Positions 1 to 7,235 of a stretch of 10,113 nucleotides of DNA are shown one piece after another. The notes under the pieces are model-generated. The model saw only the letters and a list, made by a program, of their open reading frames with translations, was not told the DNA's origin and did not search any database. How positions within the stretch are numbered: position 1 is the first letter of the stretch; each line of letters opens with the position of its first letter. Made by a program: the position numbers and the translations under genes. Origin of the DNA: an uncultured Pseudomonadota bacterium (GTDB lineage Bacteria > Pseudomonadota > Gammaproteobacteria > Burkholderiales > SG8-39); contig CAIPGJ010000717.1 in NCBI GenBank assembly GCA_903864555.1, forward strand, positions 1 through 10,113. Direction: 5' to 3'.

Positions 1-44
1 TGCCCACCTCAGCCGATATACTGAATTCTGGTTATCTGCTTTTC

Positions 45-59
45 AGGAAATGGTTTCCT
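45..59. repeat. Short perfect inverted repeat downstream of the first CoA-transferase gene
   Basis: The arms AGGAAA and TTTCCT flank a three-base TGG centre. The repeat lies 57 bases beyond the stop codon of the minus-strand CoA-transferase gene. Read in that gene's direction it is followed by GAAAAG and not a run of T, so it is not a convincing intrinsic terminator. It could be a weak hairpin or a protein-binding dyad belonging to whatever lies beyond the window edge. Bases 1-115 hold no gene that I can support. Confidence 0.3.
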
Positions 60-115
60 TGCCGGCGCTGCGGAATAGCCAGTCGCGCGCCAGCCGCGCA
101 CCAGACAAAACCTGC

Positions 116-1324
116 CTACTTGCCTTTTCTGTCGCTTTGTCCGGCCAGGCCGATGATGCTTCTGGAGGCCAGGTCCCCGATCTCCGACTGGTCCATGCCA
201 AGAAGTCCGCTGAGGACATCTTCGGTATGGAGCCCCATGGATGGCGCCATGGAAGGTGCTTGGGCCTTCCACTGATCGACACGGATGGGAGAGCGTGCCA
301 CGGTGACACGCTCGCTTCCCTCCCCCACTTCCATGAGCGCCCCGGTGAAGCTGGCCTGCTCCGAACGCAGCGCATCATGCAGCTCCAGGACGGGACTGGT
401 GGGAACATCGGCTTTTTCCAGAATGGCCAGCCATTCATCACGCGGCTTCTGACTGAACAGCGCAGCCATGTCATGCAACAACATGTCCCGATGCTTCAGC
501 CGTGCTGCATTGTTCCGGTAGCGCGGATCATCGATCCATTCGTCCTTGCCCAGCGCCTTGCAGGTGGCAATCCAGAAATTCTGGGTGAAAGCGCCAACCA
601 TGACGTATTCACCATCGGCACAAACAAAGGCCTGGTAGGGAACGATCTGCGCATGCCCCCGGCCAACCCGGGGTATCCGGGTTCCACGCGCGGCGGAAGG
701 GATGTAGTTGGACATCATCGCAAAGGCACTGTCCAGCATCGAAACCTGGATATGCTGCCCCTCTGGATGGTGTGGGCGCGCATACAACGCCGCGAGCACT
801 CCCGACAGACCGAACAGCCCCGAAGCGTAATCGGCAATGGGCGCGCCGATGCGTACCGGCCCGCCGCCTTCCTCGCCGGTGATGCCCATGAGCCCGGATA
901 CGCTCTGCAGAATGATGTCGTTGGCCGGGCGGTCAGCCCAGGGGCCCGCCTGGCCAAAGGCGGAAATCGAGCAAAAGATCAATCCCTGCCTGAGCTTGCG
1001 CAGGTCTTCAAATCCAAGGCCGAGACGCTCCATTACGCCTGGCCGGAAATTCTGCACAACGATGTCGCATTGGGCAGCGATCCTGCGTGCCAGCGCCACG
1101 CCTTCGGGATGGGCCAGGTCGATGCAAATGTCCTTCTTGTCACGGTTGAGCGCCACGTAATACTCGGCAACATGGCGGATACCATCGCCGCGTCCGTGCC
1201 TTTCCACCTTGATGACCTCGGCCCCCATGTCTGCGAGATACATGGTGGCAAAAGGTCCCGCGGCAGCGTGAGTGAAATCAAGAACCCTGAGTCCCTCCAG
1301 AGGGCGTCTTTGCGGCTTTTCCAT
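116..1324 (-). CDS. Family III (CaiB/BaiF) CoA-transferase, copy 1
   Basis: The predicted protein has 402 residues, the usual length of CaiB/BaiF (formyl-CoA transferase type) enzymes, which move CoA between carboxylic acids through an aspartyl-CoA thioester in the cytoplasm. The N-terminus carries the family opening LEGLRVLDF and then GPFATMYLADMGAEVIKVE, with NFRPGVMERLGL further in. The expected catalytic aspartate is in the segment QVSMLDSAF, at about residue 198. The ATG at 1322-1324 was chosen because it places the family N-terminus directly after the start and has AGG six bases upstream. In-frame starts at 1354 and 1423 would add 10 or 33 residues that do not resemble the family. The gene follows the LysR gene on the same strand after 105 bases and may be cotranscribed with it or have its own promoter. 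It is a diverged relative of the 2624-3859 gene; both end in a similar LLxMDQxE segment. Family assignment is firm; the substrate is unknown. Confidence 0.93.
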   Translation of the reverse strand: MEKPQRRPLEGLRVLDFTHAAAGPFATMYLADMGAEVIKVERHGRGDGIRHVAEYYVALNRDKKDICIDLAHPEGVALARRIAAQCDIVVQNFRPGVMERLGLGFEDLRKLRQGLIFCSISAFGQAGPWADRPANDIILQSVSGLMGITGEEGGGPVRIGAPIADYASGLFGLSGVLAALYARPHHPEGQHIQVSMLDSAFAMMSNYIPSAARGTRIPRVGRGHAQIVPYQAFVCADGEYVMVGAFTQNFWIATCKALGKDEWIDDPRYRNNAARLKHRDMLLHDMAALFSQKPRDEWLAILEKADVPTSPVLELHDALRSEQASFTGALMEVGEGSERVTVARSPIRVDQWKAQAPSMAPSMGLHTEDVLSGLLGMDQSEIGDLASRSIIGLAGQSDRKGK

Positions 1325-1429
1325 GCTGAACCTGCTATCTGAAGAATTGAACATGTCGGGACGGCCTGTCCATCCCGCCTGGATACATGCACCAATGGTG
1401 CATGCTGGCGATGCAATGACCACAACTGC

Positions 1430-2356
1430 CTACATCTGCACATCCACCGATGGGAACGCGGTATCAACGGCGTTCTTCATGACTTCCGCTATGACCTTCT
1501 TCACCGCACGGATGGCATGCGTCTGCGGCCGCTTGAAGGCCGTTGCAACCACGGTCACGGATTCGAGCCGTGGCCGCAGGGGGAATGCCTGCAGCAATCC
1601 GGTCGAGATCTCCTTCTGGACGGCAGGCAGCGGCACCACGGTGTGGGCGTGACCTGCGAGCACCAGCTCCTTGAGCACTGACAGCGTGTCCATTTCGAAT
1701 GCGAGATTGAGATGCACGCCATGCTCGGCACAGGCCTCCTCAAGCGTCACGCGCAGGCCATTCTTGCGGGTGGGCAGCACCAGGGGCACATCGGCGAGCC
1801 GAACCAGATCAGCATAGGGCTCCTTCTTGCCAATGGGCGACAGGCCTGCCTTGGACACGAGATAAAGTCCCGCCTTGGCCAGGCCATCAACATTCACCTG
1901 CCGGGAACGCCTGGCATTGTTGAGCAGCGCAATGTCCAGACTGCCATCGATGAGCCACTCGTGCACATAACCGCTAAAGCCGCACACGACATTGAGGCGG
2001 ATATCCGGGTATTGCTGGCGCACCGCCATCACCGTTGCCAAGCCAAACATTTCGGCCTTGGTGGGCGTCATGCCCACGGTCACATTGCCACGCGGACTGC
2101 GCTCCCTTTGCAGCGAACCCCGAAGTATCTCGACTTGGGAAAGAACCGGACGGATGCCCTCGACGAAGCGCTCCCCTTCCTTGGTCAGCGCCACGCCACG
2201 ACCGTGCCGGTACAGCAGGCGGGCACCGCAGTCTTTTTCCAGCCTCGCGATCAAGCGCCCGAACGTCGGCTGAGCCATGCCGATCTTGGAAGCCGCTTTT
2301 GCGAAGCTTCCGGTTTCGGCAGCCAGCAGCAGGTAATCAACCAGCTTTAGATCCAT
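1430..2356 (-). CDS. LysR-type transcriptional regulator
   Basis: The protein has 308 residues, standard for LysR-type regulators. The winged helix-turn-helix fills residues 3-62, with the recognisable stretch GSFAKAASKIGMAQPTFGRL at about 16-35 and then the wing LYRHGRGVALTKEGERF. From about residue 90 the effector-binding fold begins (GNVTVGMTPTKAEMFGLA) and runs to about 295, including the DGSLDIALLNN segment typical of the first subdomain. Such proteins bind DNA as tetramers at T-N11-A dyads and respond to a small pathway metabolite. The start is the ATG at 2354-2356; no strong ribosome binding site precedes it. The gene sits between two CoA-transferase genes on the same strand. By inference it regulates this locus, and a matching dyad lies in the divergent control region at 5201-5215. 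The effector is unknown. Confidence 0.95.
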   Translation of the reverse strand: MDLKLVDYLLLAAETGSFAKAASKIGMAQPTFGRLIARLEKDCGARLLYRHGRGVALTKEGERFVEGIRPVLSQVEILRGSLQRERSPRGNVTVGMTPTKAEMFGLATVMAVRQQYPDIRLNVVCGFSGYVHEWLIDGSLDIALLNNARRSRQVNVDGLAKAGLYLVSKAGLSPIGKKEPYADLVRLADVPLVLPTRKNGLRVTLEEACAEHGVHLNLAFEMDTLSVLKELVLAGHAHTVVPLPAVQKEISTGLLQAFPLRPRLESVTVVATAFKRPQTHAIRAVKKVIAEVMKNAVDTAFPSVDVQM

Positions 2357-2623
2357 CTGTTTTCTGCGCTCGGTTCCTGCCCCTCAGGGCCGGTCACACT
2401 CGATAATGCAGTCAGTCCGGGAGTGTCGCAACAAGATGCTCCGGCTGCCCCAGGATACTAACAAGATTCCGGTACCCTGCTCATCGGCAATGACTGATTG
2501 TCCGGGGTTGACCGGCTCGCATCATCGGTGAGTGAACGCTGCAAACCCGGGAACCCGGCTCAGAAACAAACAGGGGGTTCAGAGCATCCTCAGGCATGGC
2601 CCGCAGCAGGCTCCCGTCCCGAA

Positions 2624-3859
2624 CTAGATCACCTTTTCCTGGATGAGCTGCTCCAGCTCCGCCTGGTCCATCTTGAGCAGGCCAGCCAGCACCTGAGCCG
2701 TATGCTGGCCCTCGGTAGGCGCCGGGGCATCGAAACTGGCATCGAAATTCTGGAACTTGACCGGGTATCCTGCCACGGTTGCACCCGCAGAATCGCCCAC
2801 CATGGGGTGGGGCAACTTGCCCACCAGCCCACGCGACTTGAGGTGTGGATCACTCAGCAGTTCGGGGATGGATGTCACCGGCCCGCAAGCCAGCCCCACC
2901 GACTCGCACGCGCGAACCGCCTCCACCTTGGTCAGGGTGCCTGTCCACTCGTTCACCAACCGGTCCACTTCCTTGACGTTGACCATGCGGTGATCGAGTG
3001 TTGCGAAGCGCGGATCCTTCGCCAATTCCTCGCGCCCCATCAACGCAGTCAGGCGCGCCCACTGATGCTGTTGGCCAGCCATGATGACGACGGTGCCGTC
3101 CTTGCATTCATAGGAATTGGCCGGCACCAGCGCCATCTGGTTGCCCACGCGCGCAGTCCTGGCATCGGAGGCAATGTAATCAAGGGGCGCATCCCAGACC
3201 AGCGATGCGAGGCAATCGAGCATGGCGACATCGATGAACTGGCCTTCGCCAGTCCTGTCGCGCTGCCTTAGCGCAGCAAGTATCCCGGAGGTTGCGAACA
3301 GAGGGGCAACGCCATCGCCGGCCAGAAAGCCTGCACGGGTTGGCGGGCCGTCGGCAAACCCGGTCATCTCCATCACCCCGCTCATCGCCTGAACGACCGT
3401 GTCGTAGGCCGCTCGGGTGCGGTAGGGCCCGGAGTGCCCGAAACCGGTAATGGAACAGCAGATGATGTCCTTCTTGATCTGCCGCAGTTTTTCATAGGTG
3501 ATTCCCAGGCGCTCGGTGACTCCGGGGCGGTAATTGTCCAGCACCACATCGGAGATCGCCACCAGGCGATAGAAGATCGCTATGCCCTTGGGTGACTTCA
3601 GGTTGAGCGTCAGCCCCTTCTTGCCCCGGTTACGTTTGAGAAAGTAGATCGCCATGTCGGTGGGGTCATCGTCCATGGCAGCGATTCCCCTGGCACCAAG
3701 GTACGGGCCGGCGCGGCGCGCTGAATCACCCACGCCGGGCGCTTCGATTTTCAGAACCTCCGCCCCGAGCGCCACGAAATGGGCTGCGCACATGGGCCCG
3801 GAAGCCGCCTGGGTAAGATCGAGAACTCGCAGGTCAGAGAGCGGTTTATCGATCGCCAT
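2624..3859 (-). CDS. Family III (CaiB/BaiF) CoA-transferase, copy 2
   Basis: The protein has 411 residues, full length for the family. It opens with LSDLRVLDLTQAASGPMCAAHFVALGAEVLKIE in family style (written here as consecutive family blocks LSDLRVLDL and GAEVLKIE), has DNYRPGVTERLGI at about 108-120 and FGHSGPY at about 140-146. The catalytic aspartate is D215 in the block IDVAMLD. It is expected to transfer CoA to a carboxylate substrate in the cytoplasm. The ATG at 3857-3859 lies 3 bases after the stop codon of the MaoC-like gene and is served by a strong ribosome binding site at 3871-3877. The two genes are therefore almost certainly one transcript, and the dehydratase and the transferase probably act in succession on the same CoA thioester. 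It is clearly homologous to the CoA-transferase at 116-1324 but well diverged, so the two probably use different substrates or run in different directions. The substrate is not deducible. Confidence 0.95.
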   Translation of the reverse strand: MAIDKPLSDLRVLDLTQAASGPMCAAHFVALGAEVLKIEAPGVGDSARRAGPYLGARGIAAMDDDPTDMAIYFLKRNRGKKGLTLNLKSPKGIAIFYRLVAISDVVLDNYRPGVTERLGITYEKLRQIKKDIICCSITGFGHSGPYRTRAAYDTVVQAMSGVMEMTGFADGPPTRAGFLAGDGVAPLFATSGILAALRQRDRTGEGQFIDVAMLDCLASLVWDAPLDYIASDARTARVGNQMALVPANSYECKDGTVVIMAGQQHQWARLTALMGREELAKDPRFATLDHRMVNVKEVDRLVNEWTGTLTKVEAVRACESVGLACGPVTSIPELLSDPHLKSRGLVGKLPHPMVGDSAGATVAGYPVKFQNFDASFDAPAPTEGQHTAQVLAGLLKMDQAELEQLIQEKVI

Positions 3860-3862
3860 GGC

Positions 3863-4996
3863 TCAGGCCGCTCCTTCTTTTCTGGAGGGCAGCCGGATGA
3901 TGGCTTCACCGGTTGCGTGGCAGTTCCCCCGCTGCGTTTCGGCCTTCATGGCGAGCTTCACCAGGCATTCGCCATCCTGCATGAATTTCTCAGCCACGCT
4001 GCCGCGAATCCAGGTGGTATCCCCGACATAGTTCGGCGAGAGGAAAGATGTGCGCAACTCCTTGAGCCAGGCAACATCCCCCATCCAGTTGGTCGCGAGG
4101 TGGGCAAACCAGCAGCTGCGCTGCCTGCCGGTATCGTAGGGCGCCCCCAGCCCGCTGCGTCTGGCCAGCTCGGCATCGAAGTGGGCGCTTTCTGGCGAAT
4201 GACTGATGTTGGTAACCGGGTCAACGATGGCCAGCCCGGGACGTTCCCTGAACTGCAGGTATCGCAGCTTGAGCGGGAGCAGCAGCGGCGCCCCGGCACC
4301 CATCCAGAAACAGATGATGTCAGACACCGTGAGCGGTCCCTTGACCACATGACCTGCGCTGTCTCCGACGCTGACATCCTCCCAGAAGCGCGGGTCCGCG
4401 CCGCGAATGGACTCGGTCTCGTAGTCCTTGTAGATCGACTGCATTTCTTCGGTGGTATAGCGATAAGGCTCGATGGCCTGGTATTTCTTGCTGGCTGTGG
4501 CCTTGCTTCGCTCTGCGCGGATCACCAGGGTACGGTAGGTGGTGTGCACCTCGTTCTTCTGGTTGCGGATCAGATGCTCGAAAGTCTGATGAATGGCGCG
4601 TCCACCCCATTTGCTCGGCTTTTCAGTGACCGAGGTCAGGCCTCGCGTCGAATTGATCACATCGCCGGGATAGATGGGCTGGTGAAACAACCATTCATCG
4701 GTGGCATGCAGCGCAAAGATTCCCGGCAGGCCCGTTCCCTTCTGTCCGCCCGAGAGTGCGACATAACCCGTAAGCGGGGCGGCGATGACGGACTTGTAGG
4801 GCGAGGCTGCCCCATAGGCCTTGTCCGAATAGAGCGGATTTTCCGTGGCCACGCAGTACTGCGCAAATCGCCTGATCACATCATCGGTGATGGTGGTGAA
4901 TGAAGGATCAGCCGGATAGGCTTTGCCGACGCGTCGTTTCACACGCTCTACGTCGCTGTCCTTGATCGTCAGATTGCCCGAGTTGCCAATGGCCAC
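3863..4996 (-). CDS. MaoC-like double-hotdog acyl-CoA dehydratase/hydratase (FAS1-like dehydratase N-domain)
   Basis: The protein has 377 residues, consistent with two hotdog folds in one chain. The first, about 30-165, has the FAS1-like dehydratase pattern (FAQYCVATENPLYSD at 44-58, then SVIAAPLTGY and the HQPIYPGD strand at 105-112). The second, about 200-370, has GPLTVSDIICF, then SAHFDAELARRSGLGAPYDTG at 271-291 broken as SAHFD and GLGAPYDTG, followed by NWMGD and a second GDTTWIRG strand. H272 and D274 are candidates for the hydratase catalytic region; the N-terminal copy has tyrosine where a histidine would be expected and is probably structural. The family adds or removes water on enoyl/hydroxyacyl-CoA thioesters, including mesaconyl-CoA-type substrates. 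The start is GTG at 4994-4996, supported by GGAG six bases upstream (5003-5006). It is the first gene of the minus-strand pair with the CoA-transferase. The fold is firm; the exact reaction is inferred. Confidence 0.87.
   Translation of the reverse strand: MAIGNSGNLTIKDSDVERVKRRVGKAYPADPSFTTITDDVIRRFAQYCVATENPLYSDKAYGAASPYKSVIAAPLTGYVALSGGQKGTGLPGIFALHATDEWLFHQPIYPGDVINSTRGLTSVTEKPSKWGGRAIHQTFEHLIRNQKNEVHTTYRTLVIRAERSKATASKKYQAIEPYRYTTEEMQSIYKDYETESIRGADPRFWEDVSVGDSAGHVVKGPLTVSDIICFWMGAGAPLLLPLKLRYLQFRERPGLAIVDPVTNISHSPESAHFDAELARRSGLGAPYDTGRQRSCWFAHLATNWMGDVAWLKELRTSFLSPNYVGDTTWIRGSVAEKFMQDGECLVKLAMKAETQRGNCHATGEAIIRLPSRKEGAA
3871..3877 (-). promoter_or_regulatory. Ribosome binding site of CoA-transferase copy 2
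   Basis: The minus strand reads GAAGGAG here, inside the last codons of the MaoC-like gene and 11 bases before the ATG of the CoA-transferase. It supports translation of both genes from one mRNA. Confidence 0.7.
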
Positions 4997-5352
4997 GATT
5001 CACTCCGAGATTAGTCTTTCATTGCCTATGAACGGGGTCGCTGCCTGCCAGTCAGCCAGATAGACCTGCCACATCTGCCGCCATGGATGACGGACAGGTT
5101 GGCCTGCAATACGTTTGGTTTTACCCAACGGTCTTGCCCATAGAACACCGCGGGACACAATAGGGCCGAAGCGATGCTTTGGAAATACAGCAAACTGGGT
5201 ATCTGATATTCAGATTCCGTTTAGCTCAGGACCGGGTGGGGGCGATAAAGTAGCCACCGCTTCGCCTGAACACAAAAGCAGGACCGAGCACATTGGCTGC
5301 GCAATGGTTGCCGACGAAGCGCCTGCTTGCAGCCTATCAACAGAGGCAACTG
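4997..5352. promoter_or_regulatory. Divergent intergenic control region between the two gene arms
   Basis: These 356 bases separate the minus-strand dehydratase gene from the plus-strand CoA-transferase gene and must hold promoters for both arms. I see a perfect LysR-type dyad at 5201-5215 and an imperfect dyad at 5112-5130 (CGTTTGG, five bases, CCCAACG, one mismatch). Weak sigma-70-like boxes occur on the plus strand, TTTAGC at 5220-5225 and GATAAA at 5244-5249 with an 18-base spacer, just right of the dyad. They match the consensus poorly and are only a suggestion. The stretch is visibly more AT-rich around 5175-5225 than the flanking genes. No convincing small gene is present. A TTG at 5293 in frame with the plus-strand gene could extend that protein by 20 residues into this region. 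Confidence 0.6.
5201..5215. promoter_or_regulatory. Candidate LysR operator, ATC-N9-GAT palindrome
   Basis: The sequence ATCTGATATTCAGAT is a perfect inverted repeat of six-base arms ATCTGA and TCAGAT around TAT. It satisfies both the general LysR-type T-N11-A rule and the stricter ATC-N9-GAT form known from NodD-like sites. It lies in the divergent promoter region, 137 bases before the ATG at 5353, and a LysR gene is in the same locus, so it is the best candidate for that protein's recognition site. It could control both arms. Binding is inferred, not shown. Confidence 0.6.
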
Positions 5353-7092
5353 ATGGACGATTCACCCAGCAGCGATCAGCCAGGCTTGCCCTGGCTGGCC
5401 GAGGACATCCGCCCGGACCGGTTGATGAGCCTTGAACAGGCACTTTCCAGTTTCGTGCTCCCTGACAGCAGTGTCTATATCGCTACCGATGTGCAGGCTG
5501 CCGTGCGTGGCATTGCCCGACAGTTTGCCCTGAGCGGCGCCGGGCTCACAGTCATCTGCCTGCGAGCAGGCGCCAGCCATGTCGGCGAATTGCTGCATGC
5601 GGGCCTGGTTAAAAAGCTCATCGCCGCCTCGTTCGGCGTGCAGTTCCCGGCGTTCCAGCCCTGCCCGCTGGTGCAGCGCCGCTATCAGGCAGGCGACACC
5701 CAATTTGAATCCTGGTCCCTGTTCTCACTGGTGCAGCGCCTGATGGCCGGCGCCATGGGCATTCCCTTCTTTCCGACAAGGTCCCTGGTCGGTTCCGCAA
5801 TGACAGCCCATGCGGATTACGCCACCTTGCCCAGCCCTTTTTCCGGAGAGTCGGTGGCCGTGGTCTCGGCGCTGACCCCCGATGTCACCATAGCCCACGC
5901 GCTGGCTGCCGATACGGCAGGCAACGCCATCGTGGTGCCACCCTTCGAAGACGATCTGTGGTCGACGCGGGCCGCAACAAAGGGCGTCATCGTCCTCGCG
6001 GAGAACATCGTTCCCACGGCATTCCTCCGCCAGCACGCGAACCTGGTGCGGATTCCGGCGGCCAAGGTCATCGCGGTCTGCCACACGCCTTATGCCGCCC
6101 ATCCGGAAGGCTATGAAAGCGGCCTGGATCTGGACCTGCCCATCACGCGCTACGCCAGAGATGTCACCCACTATCAGGATTACGCGCGGGCGGCCCGCGA
6201 TGACGGGGCCTTCCGGCAATGGGCCAAGGAATGGATCACCGGTATTGAAAGTCATGCGGCCTACGTCAGTCGCCTGGATCTCGACCGTACAGGTACCGGG
6301 AACTCTGCCGAATCACGAAAGCCGCCTTCCCTGGCGCAGGTCTATTCCCGCTACACCGAACGCATGGCAGAACCATGGACGCCAGTGGACATGATGATCG
6401 TGGCAACGGCGCGCATGGTCCGGGACCTCGTGATGTCAAAGAAGTACAAGACCATGCTGGTGGGTGCCGGCAATTGTCGGACAGCAGGCGCGCTCGCCTA
6501 TTACCTCCTGAAAAAAGCCGGATGCGCATTGACTCTGGTCGAGGGAACGGGACGTGTCGGTTATGAACCTCTGCCCATAGCCAATGCCAACCGGCTGACT
6601 TCCACCATGCTCACCGGCACGGTGGACGCCTATGGCACCCTGGTCGGTGGCCATCAGAATCAATGCCTGGCGCTGCTCGGTTCCGGGGAAATCGATGTAT
6701 TCGGCAACATGAATTCGACTTTCTCCCATGGCACCTTTCTGGTCGGCTCGGGCGGCTCCAATGACGCTGTCAGCCTGGCCGCCGAAACCCTGGTGATGAT
6801 GAGGCAGAGCGCCCGTCGCATGGTGCCACGGGTGGAGTGCGTCACTTCGCCCGGATCCCGGGTGACGCAGCTCATCTCCGAGCAAGGCATTTACGACAAG
6901 GATGCCGATGGACGTTTCCTTCTGCAGGGATACTTTGCCTATGACGGCATCCGGACGGCGGATGAGGCAACCAGGGCGATCCAGGAAAAATGCGGATGGC
7001 CGATCAGGACTGGCAATCTGCACAGCATTGCCCCGCCCTCTGACGAGGAATTATCGATTCTGCGCTGGCTAACCGGGACGCCAAGCCCATGA
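5353..7092 (+). CDS. Single-chain family I (glutaconate-type) CoA-transferase, alpha and beta halves fused
   Basis: The protein has 579 residues from the ATG at 5353. The N-terminal half resembles the alpha subunit of glutaconate-type CoA-transferases: MSLEQALSSFV, GLTVICLRAGAS, ELLHAGLVKKL, then ESWSLFSLVQRLMAGAMGIPF and PTRSLVGS (given as separate blocks). The C-terminal half, from about residue 340, resembles the beta subunit: MIVATARMVRDLV, a glycine-rich MLVGAGNCRTAGALA segment, LVEGTGRVGYEP, TLVGGHQNQ and LVGSGGSND. The glutamate of VEGTG (residue 397) is the likely acceptor of CoA, matching the catalytic beta-subunit glutamate. In most relatives the halves are separate genes of roughly 300 residues each. 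AGAGG (5342-5346) six bases before the ATG decides the start; an upstream TTG at 5293, also with a possible AGGA, would add 20 residues. It heads the plus-strand arm. A CoA hydrolase or ring-opening role as in IpdAB-like proteins is an alternative to transfer. Confidence 0.85.
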   Translation: MDDSPSSDQPGLPWLAEDIRPDRLMSLEQALSSFVLPDSSVYIATDVQAAVRGIARQFALSGAGLTVICLRAGASHVGELLHAGLVKKLIAASFGVQFPAFQPCPLVQRRYQAGDTQFESWSLFSLVQRLMAGAMGIPFFPTRSLVGSAMTAHADYATLPSPFSGESVAVVSALTPDVTIAHALAADTAGNAIVVPPFEDDLWSTRAATKGVIVLAENIVPTAFLRQHANLVRIPAAKVIAVCHTPYAAHPEGYESGLDLDLPITRYARDVTHYQDYARAARDDGAFRQWAKEWITGIESHAAYVSRLDLDRTGTGNSAESRKPPSLAQVYSRYTERMAEPWTPVDMMIVATARMVRDLVMSKKYKTMLVGAGNCRTAGALAYYLLKKAGCALTLVEGTGRVGYEPLPIANANRLTSTMLTGTVDAYGTLVGGHQNQCLALLGSGEIDVFGNMNSTFSHGTFLVGSGGSNDAVSLAAETLVMMRQSARRMVPRVECVTSPGSRVTQLISEQGIYDKDADGRFLLQGYFAYDGIRTADEATRAIQEKCGWPIRTGNLHSIAPPSDEELSILRWLTGTPSP

Positions 7093-7221
7093 GTCAAGGC
7101 CATCTTCCATGCCGTTCAGCGCTGACCGGCTGAATACGGATTGCGCCCACCAGGCCAGGCAAAAGTCATGACCATTGTGCCGGGGGACTCAGCACCACAT
7201 CGAGCATGTCCATTCAAATGC

Positions 7222-7229
7222 AGGAGGAG
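7222..7229 (+). promoter_or_regulatory. Ribosome binding site of the Bug receptor gene
   Basis: AGGAGGAG, six bases before the ATG at 7236, is close to ideal. It selects this ATG over the in-frame ATG at 7206, which has no comparable site. Confidence 0.8.
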
Positions 7230-7235
7230 CAGAAC

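Noticed and set aside
50..1342. Long open frame on the plus strand opposite CoA-transferase copy 1
   Set aside because: Its translation has no recognisable domain and low-complexity GC-driven composition, and the opposite strand encodes an unmistakable CaiB/BaiF protein.
1325..1423. Extended N-terminus for CoA-transferase copy 1 from the ATGs at 1423 or 1354
   Set aside because: The added residues do not resemble the family N-terminus, and the ATG at 1324 has better ribosome binding spacing and places the LEGLRVLDF block where relatives have it.
2547..2558. CCGGG-AA-CCCGG palindrome downstream of CoA-transferase copy 2 as a terminator
   Set aside because: The stem is only five bases with a two-base loop, and the minus strand continues with G and TTTGC, not a T run, so it is not a convincing terminator.
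3779..4903. Plus-strand open frame of 374 codons opposite the MaoC-like gene
   Set aside because: It is an antisense shadow of a clear double-hotdog protein, with no convincing ribosome binding site or family pattern.
7115..7134. TTCAGC/GCTGAA hairpin between the family I CoA-transferase and Bug receptor genes as a terminator
   Set aside because: The six-base stem with an eight-base loop has no following T tract and competes with a local CAGCGCTG palindrome; it does not separate the two genes convincingly.
7206..7235. Upstream ATG adding ten residues to the Bug receptor
   Set aside because: The near-ideal AGGAGGAG lies inside this extension and is placed correctly only for the ATG at 7236.
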